From Streptomyces africanus (GTDB lineage: Bacteria > Actinomycetota > Actinomycetes > Streptomycetales > Streptomycetaceae), in assembly GCF_002150735.1 (NCBI RefSeq), contig NZ_MUKA01000225.1:1-48256 (forward strand): a stretch of 48,256 nt of DNA. The letters run 5' to 3'. A program made the position numbers and the translations under genes. The first letter of the stretch is position 1. Every line of letters starts with the position of its first letter. Positions 40,817 to 48,176 of the stretch are shown here, piece after piece. The notes under the pieces are model-generated. The model saw nothing but the letters and a program-made list of their open reading frames with translations. It searched no databases and had not been told where the DNA came from.

Positions 40817-41545
40817 CTACGCGCCGTGCAGCCACACCCGCAACGGGCCGACCGGCTCGAAGCCGTGCCGGACGGCGGTCTCCAGGTCGTCGCCGCTCTC
40901 GTACCCGACCACGGGCAGGGCGGGGAAGCGCCGGCCGAGCACATGCAGCACGCCCGGCCAGGCCGCGTCGGGCCCGCCGTCCCGCCCGAAGACGTTGGAG
41001 ACGCCGACCACGTGCGCGCTACGGGTGGCCACCGCCCCGGCGACGACGCGCCCGTCACCGGACCGTCCCGCGATCACGAAGGTCTGCGGGTCGGCGAGCA
41101 GCCCGTCCCGGAAGAGGCCCGCGTGCCCGGCGCCGTCGTCCCAGGCCGGCGCCCAGGCACGCAGGGCGCCGGCGTCGCGCACCACGTCCCACGCGAGATC
41201 CGTCGGCCCGGGGGTGCGGGCGGGCGTGGCCGCACCCCCGGGCCGACGGATCCACCGCGCCTCGAACAGCACCCGGAAACCGGCCCCCGTCAGATCGAGA
41301 TCGGCGAAGCTGTCCTTGACCGAGGCACCGGGCGCGCCCGTGTCGACCCGTGCCACGAGCGCGTCCGGGTCGACGCCCGGCTCAAGCGTCACCGCGTCGG
41401 GGTAGTGGACCGGCGCCCGCCCCGCCGCGGCCCACGCCTCCTCCCCGAACTCACCCGCCACGCCGTGCGCCCGGCACATCGCCGCACACCACTCGGCGTT
41501 GTTGCGGGCGGCGGCCCGGACCAGGAACCGCGGTGACATCGTCAT
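40817..41545 (-). CDS. GNAT-like acetyltransferase
   Basis: 242 aa; ATG 41545 (MTMSPRF) or ATG 41539 could start it. The C-terminal half fits the GNAT fold: VIAGRSGDGRVVAGAVATRS as strands 2-4, GVSNVFGRDGGPDAAWPGVL, then FPALPVVGYESGDDLETAVR and HGFEPVGPLRVWL as the typical last strands. The N-terminal half (HGVAGEFGEEAWAA, PVHYPDAVTLEPGVD) resembles proteins annotated as uncharacterised GNATs in actinobacteria. The acetyl-CoA loop is degenerate, so catalysis is uncertain. Confidence 0.65.
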   Translation of the reverse strand: MTMSPRFLVRAAARNNAEWCAAMCRAHGVAGEFGEEAWAAAGRAPVHYPDAVTLEPGVDPDALVARVDTGAPGASVKDSFADLDLTGAGFRVLFEARWIRRPGGAATPARTPGPTDLAWDVVRDAGALRAWAPAWDDGAGHAGLFRDGLLADPQTFVIAGRSGDGRVVAGAVATRSAHVVGVSNVFGRDGGPDAAWPGVLHVLGRRFPALPVVGYESGDDLETAVRHGFEPVGPLRVWLHGA

Positions 41546-41651
41546 GGGTGCGGATCATGGCCGTGAACGGCGTGTCAGTCGAACGATTTTGGAGCGGTGA
41601 CGCTTCTAAGGTGATCGCGTGTGTCCACCCGATGATCGGCCAGGAGGCGGC

Positions 41652-42020
41652 ATGTCCGTACAGATGAAGTTGAGCGCCATAACCCTGGACTGCGCTGATC
41701 CGCTCGCGCTGGCGGCGTTCTACCAGGCGGCCACCGGCCTCGAACCGCACCCGAGGTCGAACGCCGAGTTCGCCTCACTGGGCGGCGGGGACGGGCTCTC
41801 CCTCGGCTTTCAGCGGGTCGACGACTACCGGGCTCCCGACTGGCCCGGTCAGGACGTGCCCCAGCAACTGCACTGCTGCTTCCGGGTCGCGGATCTGGAG
41901 GAGGCCGAGGCCCGGCTGCTGGAGCTGGGAGCGGGCCGGCCGGAGCAGCAGCCGAACGAGAGCAGATGGCGCGTGCTCACGGATCCGGCGGGGCACCCCT
42001 TCTGCATCGTCGGAGGCTGA
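41652..42020 (+). CDS. VOC (glyoxalase-like) family protein
   Basis: 122 aa from ATG 41652, with AGGAGG (41642-41647) upstream. Half-repeats: ITLDCADPLALAAFYQAATG and LHCCFRVADLEEAEARLLEL, ending VLTDPAGHPFCIVGG. It resembles the VOC protein at 24964-25350 in layout but not closely in sequence. Substrate unknown. Convergent with the kinase-like gene, 10 bp apart. Confidence 0.8.
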   Translation: MSVQMKLSAITLDCADPLALAAFYQAATGLEPHPRSNAEFASLGGGDGLSLGFQRVDDYRAPDWPGQDVPQQLHCCFRVADLEEAEARLLELGAGRPEQQPNESRWRVLTDPAGHPFCIVGG

Positions 42021-42030
42021 GGCCGGCGTG

Positions 42031-42555
42031 TCAGTTCTTGACGGCCTCCGCGATCAGCTGGGCGGCCTCGGCGGGCGTGCGGTGCGTGGTGTCGACGACC
42101 TCCGCCTCGGCGTGCAGCCAGGTGCGGGCCGCCTCGGCGTAGGGCTCGAGGTAGTGGAGACGGAACGAAGAGTTGGGGCCGACCACGGTGTCGCCGGCGA
42201 TGCGCGCGCGGAGGGTGTCCTGGTCGGCGTGGAGGACGAAGTGCCGTACCGGGATGGCGTGTTCGGCCAGACCCTCGCTGATCTCGCGCCAGTACTGCTC
42301 GACCAGGACCGTCATGGGTATCACCAGGGTGCCGCCGGTGTAGTCGAGGACGCGGCGGGCGGTCTCGACCACGAGCGGCCGCCACGGCGGCCAGTGCTGG
42401 AAGTTGTCCGTCTCCGGCAGCCCCGGCTTGATGTCCATGAGTGTCTCGCCGACCTTCTCGGCGTCGAACACCCGCGAATCCGGGAGCAGCCGCTGCACGA
42501 GCGCGCTGGTCGTCGTCTTGCCCGCGCCGTGGGTGCCGTTGAGCCATACGATCAT
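42031..42555 (-). CDS. P-loop ATP-binding protein, TmrB-like
   Basis: 174 aa from ATG 42555. Walker A appears as LNGTHGAGKTTTSALVQR, then VFDAEKVGETL and a DTTHRTP C-terminal segment. The arrangement matches small nucleoside-kinase-like ATPases, including the tunicamycin resistance protein TmrB. Its substrate is unknown; resistance is only a possibility. TAGCGT (minus strand) lies 8 nt upstream of the ATG with no clear ribosome binding site. It is divergent from the AraC-type gene. Confidence 0.8.
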   Translation of the reverse strand: MIVWLNGTHGAGKTTTSALVQRLLPDSRVFDAEKVGETLMDIKPGLPETDNFQHWPPWRPLVVETARRVLDYTGGTLVIPMTVLVEQYWREISEGLAEHAIPVRHFVLHADQDTLRARIAGDTVVGPNSSFRLHYLEPYAEAARTWLHAEAEVVDTTHRTPAEAAQLIAEAVKN

Positions 42556-42614
42556 GCGGCCCCACGCTAGCGGCTGACGGGCGTGTCCAAGGCACATCCA
42601 CGTAACCTCTTCCT

Positions 42615-43571
42615 GTGCCCGCGCCCCGCCTGCATCGCGTCGCCGTCCTCGTGCTGGAGGGTGCGAAGCCGCTCGATGTCGGCATTCCCGCGCAGGTGTT
42701 CACGACCCGCGCGAGCATGCCGTACGAGGTGCGGGTGTGCGGGGCGACACCCGGCCTCGTGACCGGCGGTGACGGCCTCGCGTACTCCGTCGCCCACGGG
42801 CTGGACGCGCTCGCGTGGGCCGACATCGTCTTCGTCCCCGGCTACCGGTTCCCGGACCGCGACGACCCGCCGCAGGCCGTCGTCGAGGCGCTGATCGCCG
42901 CCCACGACCGGGGCGCGCGGCTCGCCGCCATCTCGACGGGCGCCTTCGCGCTCGCCGCCACCGGCCTGCTCGACGGCAGGCGCGCCACGACGCACTGGCA
43001 CTACACGCGGGCGCTCATGGCCAGGCATCCGCTCGTCAAGGTCGACGAGAACGTGCTGTTCGTCGACGAGGGCAGCGTGCTCACCTCGGCCGGCGCCGCC
43101 TCCGGCATCGACCTGTGCCTGCACATCCTGCGCGGCGACCTCGGCGTGGCCGCGTCCAACCACGCGGCCCGCCGTCTGGTCGCGGCCCCCTACCGCAGCG
43201 GCGGCCAGGCCCAGTACGTGCCGCGCAGCGTCCCCGAGCCGCTCGGCGAACGGTTCGCCGCCACCCGCGAGTGGGCGCTGCACCGGCTCGGCGAGCCCCT
43301 CACCCTCGACATCCTGGCGCGGCAGGCCGGCGTCTCACCGCGCACGTTCTCCCGGCGCTTCGTCGAGGAGACCGGCTACACGCCGATGCAGTGGGTGATG
43401 CGCGCCCGCATCGACCTGGCCCGCGAACTGCTCGAACGCTCGCAGCGCAGCGTGGAGCAGATCGCCGCCGACATCGGGCTCGGCACCGGGGCGAACCTGC
43501 GCCTGCACTTCCAGCGCATCCTCGGCACCACACCGAGCGAGTACCGGCGCACCTTCACCCGGGGCGAGTAG
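42615..43571 (+). CDS. GlxA-type AraC family regulator (DJ-1/PfpI domain + HTH)
   Basis: 318 aa from GTG 42615. N-terminal DJ-1/PfpI-like domain (VAVLVLEGAKPLDVGIPAQV, FVPGYRFPDRDDPPQAVVEA) in which the nucleophile position reads AISTGAFALA, so the usual Cys is absent, as in regulators. The C-terminal AraC domain has LTLDILARQAGVSPRTFSR and LGTTPSEYRRTF. TAACCT (42603-42608) lies 6 nt before the GTG, so the transcript is probably leaderless. It reads into a GAPDH gene 105 bp downstream and may control it. Confidence 0.87.
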   Translation: MPAPRLHRVAVLVLEGAKPLDVGIPAQVFTTRASMPYEVRVCGATPGLVTGGDGLAYSVAHGLDALAWADIVFVPGYRFPDRDDPPQAVVEALIAAHDRGARLAAISTGAFALAATGLLDGRRATTHWHYTRALMARHPLVKVDENVLFVDEGSVLTSAGAASGIDLCLHILRGDLGVAASNHAARRLVAAPYRSGGQAQYVPRSVPEPLGERFAATREWALHRLGEPLTLDILARQAGVSPRTFSRRFVEETGYTPMQWVMRARIDLARELLERSQRSVEQIAADIGLGTGANLRLHFQRILGTTPSEYRRTFTRGE

Positions 43572-43676
43572 CCCCGGGGCAGCGTGTGGCGGGATCCTTT
43601 TGAACCGTGGCGATCCCGCCACTGTCAGGGGCGCCGGCCGCGGGCGAGCCTGGTGGGGAGGGAAGGGACATCGCTC

Positions 43677-44675
43677 ATGACTCGCATCGCCATCAACGGA
43701 TTCGGCCGCATCGGACGCAATGTGCTGCGCGCCCTGCTGGAGCGCGACAGCGCCCTGGAGATCGTCGCCGTCAACGACCTGACGGAGCCCGCCACGCTCG
43801 CCCGGCTGCTCGCCTACGACAGCACGGCCGGCCGGCTCGGGCGCCCGGTGACCGCCGACGGGGACGCCCTCGTCGTCGACGGCCGCCGGATCGCCGTGCT
43901 GGCCGAGCGCGAACCGGCACAGCTGCCGTGGGCCGAACTCGGCGTGGACATCGTCCTGGAGGCCACCGGCCGCTTCACCTCGGCGAAGGCCGCCCGGGCC
44001 CACCTCGACGCGGGCGCGAAGAAGGTACTCGTCAGCGCCCCGTCGGACGGCGCCGACGTCACGCTCGCGTTCGGCGTCAACACCGACGCCTACGACCCGG
44101 CCGTGCACACGGTCGTCTCGAACGCCTCCTGCACCACCAACGCGCTCGCGCCGCTGGCCAAGGTGCTCGACGACCTCGCCGGTATCGAGCACGGGTTCAT
44201 GACGACGGTGCACGCCTACACGCAGGAGCAGAACCTGCAGGACGGTCCGCACCGCGACGCCCGTCGTGCCCGGGCCGCCGGCGTCAACATCGTGCCGACC
44301 ACGACCGGCGCCGCCAAGGCGATCGGCCTGGTGCTGCCGAACCTCGACGGCAAGCTGTCGGGCGACTCGATCCGCGTCCCGGTGCCGGTGGGCTCGATCG
44401 TCGAACTCAACACGACCGTCGCCCGCGACGTGACACGCGACGACGTGCTGGCCGCGTACCGCGCCGCGGCTCAGGGGCCGCTCGCCGGCGTCCTCGAGTA
44501 CTCGGAGGACCCGCTCGTGTCGTCCGACATCACGGGCAATCCCGCCTCGTCGATCTTCGACTCGGCCCTCACCCGCGTCGACGGCCGCCACGTCAAGGTG
44601 GTCGCGTGGTACGACAACGAGTGGGGCTTCTCGAACCGCGTGATCGACACGCTTGAGCTGCTCGCCACGGGCTGA
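43677..44675 (+). CDS. gap: glyceraldehyde-3-phosphate dehydrogenase, type I
   Basis: 332 aa, with GGAAGGGA upstream of the ATG. NAD-binding INGFGRIGRNVLRALLE, Asp in AVNDLTEP that favours NAD over NADP, active-site Cys in SNASCTTN, and the C-terminal WYDNEWGFSNRVIDT are all intact. The catalytic His lies in MTTVHAYTQEQN. No pgk or tpi gene is adjacent, so this is probably an additional copy beside the main glycolytic one. The AraC-type gene upstream and a terminator downstream make it a single unit. Confidence 0.93.
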   Translation: MTRIAINGFGRIGRNVLRALLERDSALEIVAVNDLTEPATLARLLAYDSTAGRLGRPVTADGDALVVDGRRIAVLAEREPAQLPWAELGVDIVLEATGRFTSAKAARAHLDAGAKKVLVSAPSDGADVTLAFGVNTDAYDPAVHTVVSNASCTTNALAPLAKVLDDLAGIEHGFMTTVHAYTQEQNLQDGPHRDARRARAAGVNIVPTTTGAAKAIGLVLPNLDGKLSGDSIRVPVPVGSIVELNTTVARDVTRDDVLAAYRAAAQGPLAGVLEYSEDPLVSSDITGNPASSIFDSALTRVDGRHVKVVAWYDNEWGFSNRVIDTLELLATG

Positions 44676-44676
44676 C

Positions 44677-44697
44677 GGGACGCCGGGGTGGCGTCCC
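44677..44697 (+). terminator. terminator after gap
   Basis: GGGACGCC (44677-44684), loop GGGGT, GGCGTCCC (44690-44697), starting right after the gap stop codon. Confidence 0.8.
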
Positions 44698-44729
44698 CGC
44701 CTCAGGCGGCTGTCAGGGTGGTGTGGCGC

Positions 44730-44757
44730 ACTATTGCAAGCAGGTGCTTGCAATAGT
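44730..44757. promoter_or_regulatory. 28-bp palindromic operator of the XRE gene
   Basis: ACTATTGCAAGCA-GG-TGCTTGCAATAGT, a perfect 13-2-13 inverted repeat. Its right arm contains TTGCAA (44748-44753), which is 17 bp from CACTGT (44771-44776), itself 6 nt before the ATG. A repressor bound here would cover the -35, so autoregulation is likely. Confidence 0.88.
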
Positions 44758-44782
44758 TAGCGGGGTGCGGCACTGTGGAGTC

Positions 44783-45400
44783 ATGGCATCGCTCAACGTC
44801 GGCAATCTCGGTGACTACCTGCGCGAACAGCGGCGCAACGCGCAGCTGTCGCTGCGGCAGCTCGCCGACGCCGCCGGGGTGTCCAATCCGTATCTGAGCC
44901 AGATCGAGCGCGGGCTGCGCAAGCCGAGCGCGGAGGTGTTGCAGCAGGTCGCCAAGGCCCTGCGGATCTCCGCCGAGACGCTGTACGTCCGGGCCGGCAT
45001 CCTCGACGCCGAGCGGGACCGGGACGAGGTGGAGACGCGTGCGGTCATCCTCGCGGACCCGACGCTGAACGAGCGGCAGAAGCAGGTGCTGTTGCAGATC
45101 TACGAGTCCTTCCGCAAGGAGAACGGGTTCGGGACCGGCGACGGCTCCGCGGTCGTCGACCTCGTGGTCGCCGAGGACGCGGCGGACAGAGACGGAGACG
45201 GGGACGCCCCGCACGCCGGCACCGGGATACCACGGACCCGCACGGCCGACGGCGGCGACGGCGCCGCGCCCGCGTCACCGGGTACGTCACCGTCGCCCGC
45301 CCGTCGCGCCCGCAAGACCACCGGCGGTACGTCCGCCGCCCGCCGGACCCGCAAGACCACCGGCGGCAGCGACACCGACCCGCAGCAGACGGCCGGCTGA
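44783..45400 (+). CDS. XRE family regulator with AT-hook-like tail
   Basis: 205 aa from ATG 44783. An N-terminal XRE helix-turn-helix (LREQRRNAQLSLRQLADAAG followed by VSNPYLSQIERGLRKPS), a helical region to about 120 (LNERQKQVLLQIYESFRKEN), then a disordered tail with two ARKTTGG/RTRKTTGG repeats. It is the counterpart of M. tuberculosis Rv0474, always next to hbhA. A 28-bp palindrome overlaps its promoter. It probably represses itself and perhaps the HbhA-like gene 89 bp downstream. Confidence 0.87.
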   Translation: MASLNVGNLGDYLREQRRNAQLSLRQLADAAGVSNPYLSQIERGLRKPSAEVLQQVAKALRISAETLYVRAGILDAERDRDEVETRAVILADPTLNERQKQVLLQIYESFRKENGFGTGDGSAVVDLVVAEDAADRDGDGDAPHAGTGIPRTRTADGGDGAAPASPGTSPSPARRARKTTGGTSAARRTRKTTGGSDTDPQQTAG

Positions 45401-45489
45401 GCCGGACCAGGGCACCGGCCGTACCGCTGCGGATCACACCACCCTCAGCCGAACCCTCAAGCGAAAAAGAATCCGGGAGGACCATCACC

Positions 45490-46134
45490 ATGGCCATCAC
45501 CGACGACCTGCGCAAGACCTTCAGCGACCCGACGCCGCTCTACTTCGCCGCAGGCACCGCCGACCTCGCCCTTCAGCAGGCCAAGAAGGTGCCGGCCCTG
45601 GTGGAGCAGCTGCGCTCCGAGGCCCCCGCGCGGATCGACGCCGTACGCAACACCGACCCCAAGGCCGTCCAGGAGAAGGCCTCCGCCCGCGTCAAGGAGA
45701 CGCAGGAGACCCTCCAGACCAAGGTCACGGAGTTCATCGGCTCGATCGACGTCGACATCAAGAAGCTCGGCAGCACGATCGACGCGGATCTGAAGAAGAT
45801 CGGCGAGACCGCCCAGGACTTCGCGCTGCGCGGGGTCGGCGTGGCCGCCGAGTACGCCGTCAAGGCCCGCGAGACCTACGAGAAGGTCGCCGAGCACGGC
45901 GAGCAGGCCGTGCGCACCTGGCGCGGCGAGGCCGCCGAGGGCATCGAGGACGTCGCCGAGGGCGTCGAGGAGCTCGCCGTGGCCGTCGAGCCGAAGGCCC
46001 AGCCGGTCGAGGTCAGGACGGAGCCGGCGAAGCCCGCCGCCACGGCCGCCCCGGCGAAGAAGGCCCCCGCGGCGAAGAAGGCCCCGGCGCGCAAGACCAG
46101 CACCGCCAAGAAGAGCACCCCGCCGGCCAAGTAG
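45490..46134 (+). CDS. HbhA-like (heparin-binding hemagglutinin) protein
   Basis: 214 aa, with GGGAGGA upstream of the ATG. The N-terminal region PLYFAAGTADLALQQAKKV is the conserved short hydrophobic segment of HbhA, followed by a long coiled-coil (about 30-150) and a Lys/Ala/Pro-rich tail of AKKAPAAKKAPARK repeats that in mycobacteria binds heparan sulfate. In Streptomyces a role at the envelope or lipid inclusions is more likely than adhesion to animal cells. Same order as Rv0474-Rv0475-Rv0476. A terminator follows at 46161-46195. Confidence 0.87.
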   Translation: MAITDDLRKTFSDPTPLYFAAGTADLALQQAKKVPALVEQLRSEAPARIDAVRNTDPKAVQEKASARVKETQETLQTKVTEFIGSIDVDIKKLGSTIDADLKKIGETAQDFALRGVGVAAEYAVKARETYEKVAEHGEQAVRTWRGEAAEGIEDVAEGVEELAVAVEPKAQPVEVRTEPAKPAATAAPAKKAPAAKKAPARKTSTAKKSTPPAK

Positions 46135-46160
46135 GACGGCCGAGGGCGCAGAGCGACCGC

Positions 46161-46195
46161 AACGGGCCGGGCACCCTGGGGGTGTCCGGCCCGTT
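46161..46195 (+). terminator. terminator after the HbhA-like gene
   Basis: AACGGGCCGGGCACC pairs with GGTGTCCGGCCCGTT, with one G-T pair in a 15-bp stem and a 5-nt loop. Confidence 0.85.
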
Positions 46196-46234
46196 GTACG
46201 GGTACGGTGACCGCGTAGGGACGAGCCGAGTCAG

Positions 46235-46585
46235 GTGGTGGACGTAGTGCTGATGCAGGGCTTCGCAGGGTTCATGTGGCTTCTGAGCATTGCCCTGATC
46301 ATTTTCAGCGGCTTCGCGTTGTTCGACGCCGCCGTGCGGCGTGAGGACGCCTACCGCGCGGCCGACAAGAAGACCAAGCCGTTCTGGATGATCGTCCTCG
46401 CGCTGGCCTTCGTGGTGAACCTGCTCTTCCCGATCCTGTCGTTCCTGCCGATCATCGGTCTCATCGCGACGATCGTGTACATGGTCGACGTCCGCCCCGC
46501 CATCCGCGCCCTCCCCGGCGGCGGCCGCAGCCGCCGCGGCTCCAGCAGCGACGGCCCGTACGGCCCCTGGAACGGCGGCCGGTAA
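46235..46585 (+). CDS. DUF2516 family membrane protein
   Basis: About 116 aa from GTG 46235; starts at GTG 46247 or ATG 46253 (MQGFAGFMW) are equally possible. Three hydrophobic helices: FMWLLSIALIIFSGFALFDA, MIVLALAFVVNLLFPILSFL and IGLIATIVYMVDVRPAI, with the family motif ADKKTKPFW between them. A Gly/Arg/Ser-rich tail ends YGPWNGGR. DUF2516 is the conserved third member after XRE and hbhA (Rv0476). Function unknown. Confidence 0.85.
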   Translation: MVDVVLMQGFAGFMWLLSIALIIFSGFALFDAAVRREDAYRAADKKTKPFWMIVLALAFVVNLLFPILSFLPIIGLIATIVYMVDVRPAIRALPGGGRSRRGSSSDGPYGPWNGGR

Positions 46586-46619
46586 GCCCTCCCCGGGCAG
46601 CACCTCGGGGCCGGCCGGG

Positions 46620-47969
46620 TTACGGCACCCGGTCCAGCAGCAGTACCGCCACGTCGTCCGTCAGCTCGCCACCGTTGAGTTTGCGCACCTCGTTCACCGC
46701 CGCCCGCAGCAGTTCCTCGCCTCGCAGTCCCTCGGCGATCTGGCGGCGCACCATCTCCGTCATGCCCTCCTGGCCGAGCCGCTCCCGGCCCTCGCCGACA
46801 TGGCCCTCGATCAGGCCGTCGGTGTAGAGCATCAGGCTCCACTCGGCGCCCAGCTCCACCTGCATGCGCGGCCAGCGGGCACCCGGCAGCAGCCCGAGCG
46901 CCGGTCCGTTGTTGTCGTACGGCAGCAGGCGGGCCGGCTTGCCCGGGCGGGCCAGCAGCGGCGACGGGTGGCCCGCCAGGCACAGGCCGGCGCGGCGGCC
47001 GTCCGGTGCGATGTCCACCGTGCACAGGGTCGCGAAGATCTCGTCGTCGGCCCGCTCGTGCTCCAGCACCTGCTGGAGCGTGCCCAGCAGCTCGTCGCCG
47101 CACAGGCCCGCCAGCGTCAGCGCGCGCCACGCGATCCGCAGCTCCACGCCCAGGGCGGCCTCGTCCGGGCCGTGACCGCAGACGTCACCGATCATGGCGT
47201 GGACGGTGCCGTCCGGCGTGCGCACGACGTCGTAGAAGTCGCCGCCGAGCAGGGCGCGCGAGCGGCCCGGGCGGTAGCGGGCGGCGAACCGGAGCGGGGA
47301 GCCGTCCAGCAGCGGGGTCGGCAGCAGACCGCGCTCCAGGCGGCGGTTCTCCTGGGCACGCAGCCGGCCCTCGGCGAGCCGGCGCTCGGCCGACTCGGAG
47401 CGTTTGCGCTCCACCGCGTAGCGGATCGCCCGGCTCAGCAGCCGGCCGTCCAGCTCGTCGCGGAAGAGGTAGTCCTGGGCGCCCACGCGCACCGCTTCCG
47501 CGCCGCGCTCGGCGTCGCCCGAGGCGGTCAGCGCCAGGACGGCGTGCCGGGGCGCGAGCTCCAGCACGTGCTTGAGCACGGCGAGCTCGTCGTCGGAGTC
47601 GCTGCGGCCCGGCGCCGGCAGGGCGAGGTCCAGCAGGATGCAGTGGACGTCGTCGGTCAGCAGCCGCCCGGCCTCGGTGAGGTTGCGGGCCGTGCGGACG
47701 CGGATCGGCTTGCCTGCCTGATCGAGCATGTCGGGCACGATCGGAGACCCGGCCGGATCGTCCTCGATCAGCAGCAGGGTCAGATTCGTGTGGGCGGTGT
47801 TGTTCTCCACCTTGTCCGTGATGTTCCCGGCGGTGTCCGGCGTGCGCGGGGCGGCTGCCGAGGCGTCCTTGGCGGACTGCTCGGCGGTGCCGTCGCAGCG
47901 GGACTCGGCCTGCGCCTGACCACTCTCCACGGCCGGGATCGCTCTCTGCCGCGGTATGGGTACGGGCAT
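46620..47969 (-). CDS. response-regulator receiver + PP2C/RsbU-type phosphatase
   Basis: 449 aa from ATG 47969, with GGAAGGAAC upstream; the frame stays open to 48092. Residues about 60-185 are a receiver domain with acidic pair LLLIEDD, phospho-acceptor Asp in CILLDLALP and Thr in ALTASGD; the usual Lys is replaced by Arg in YLFRDEL. A helical linker (SAERRLAEGRLRAQENRRLE) leads to the SpoIIE/RsbU phosphatase with metal Asp residues in GGDFYDVV, GDVCGHG and LYTDGLIEG and final DDVAVLLL. It probably dephosphorylates an anti-sigma-factor antagonist. Position matches SCO4201. Confidence 0.9.
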   Translation of the reverse strand: MPVPIPRQRAIPAVESGQAQAESRCDGTAEQSAKDASAAAPRTPDTAGNITDKVENNTAHTNLTLLLIEDDPAGSPIVPDMLDQAGKPIRVRTARNLTEAGRLLTDDVHCILLDLALPAPGRSDSDDELAVLKHVLELAPRHAVLALTASGDAERGAEAVRVGAQDYLFRDELDGRLLSRAIRYAVERKRSESAERRLAEGRLRAQENRRLERGLLPTPLLDGSPLRFAARYRPGRSRALLGGDFYDVVRTPDGTVHAMIGDVCGHGPDEAALGVELRIAWRALTLAGLCGDELLGTLQQVLEHERADDEIFATLCTVDIAPDGRRAGLCLAGHPSPLLARPGKPARLLPYDNNGPALGLLPGARWPRMQVELGAEWSLMLYTDGLIEGHVGEGRERLGQEGMTEMVRRQIAEGLRGEELLRAAVNEVRKLNGGELTDDVAVLLLDRVP

Positions 47970-48176
47970 CGTCTTGGGTTCCTTCCCTCCCCCCGAGGGC
48001 ATGGCGGGGGCGAGGGACCTCGACCCACCGACCGGGACCATAGCGGGTGTCGGCGCCCCATTGGAATGGTGTGAGCCACGCCGCTGGGCCATCGGCCAGT
48101 GTCATATGCCGCGATATGCGCCCCAGTTGGACACCGCCGGGATGCTGCGGGGATGACGAACGTCACGTCAGCGCGC

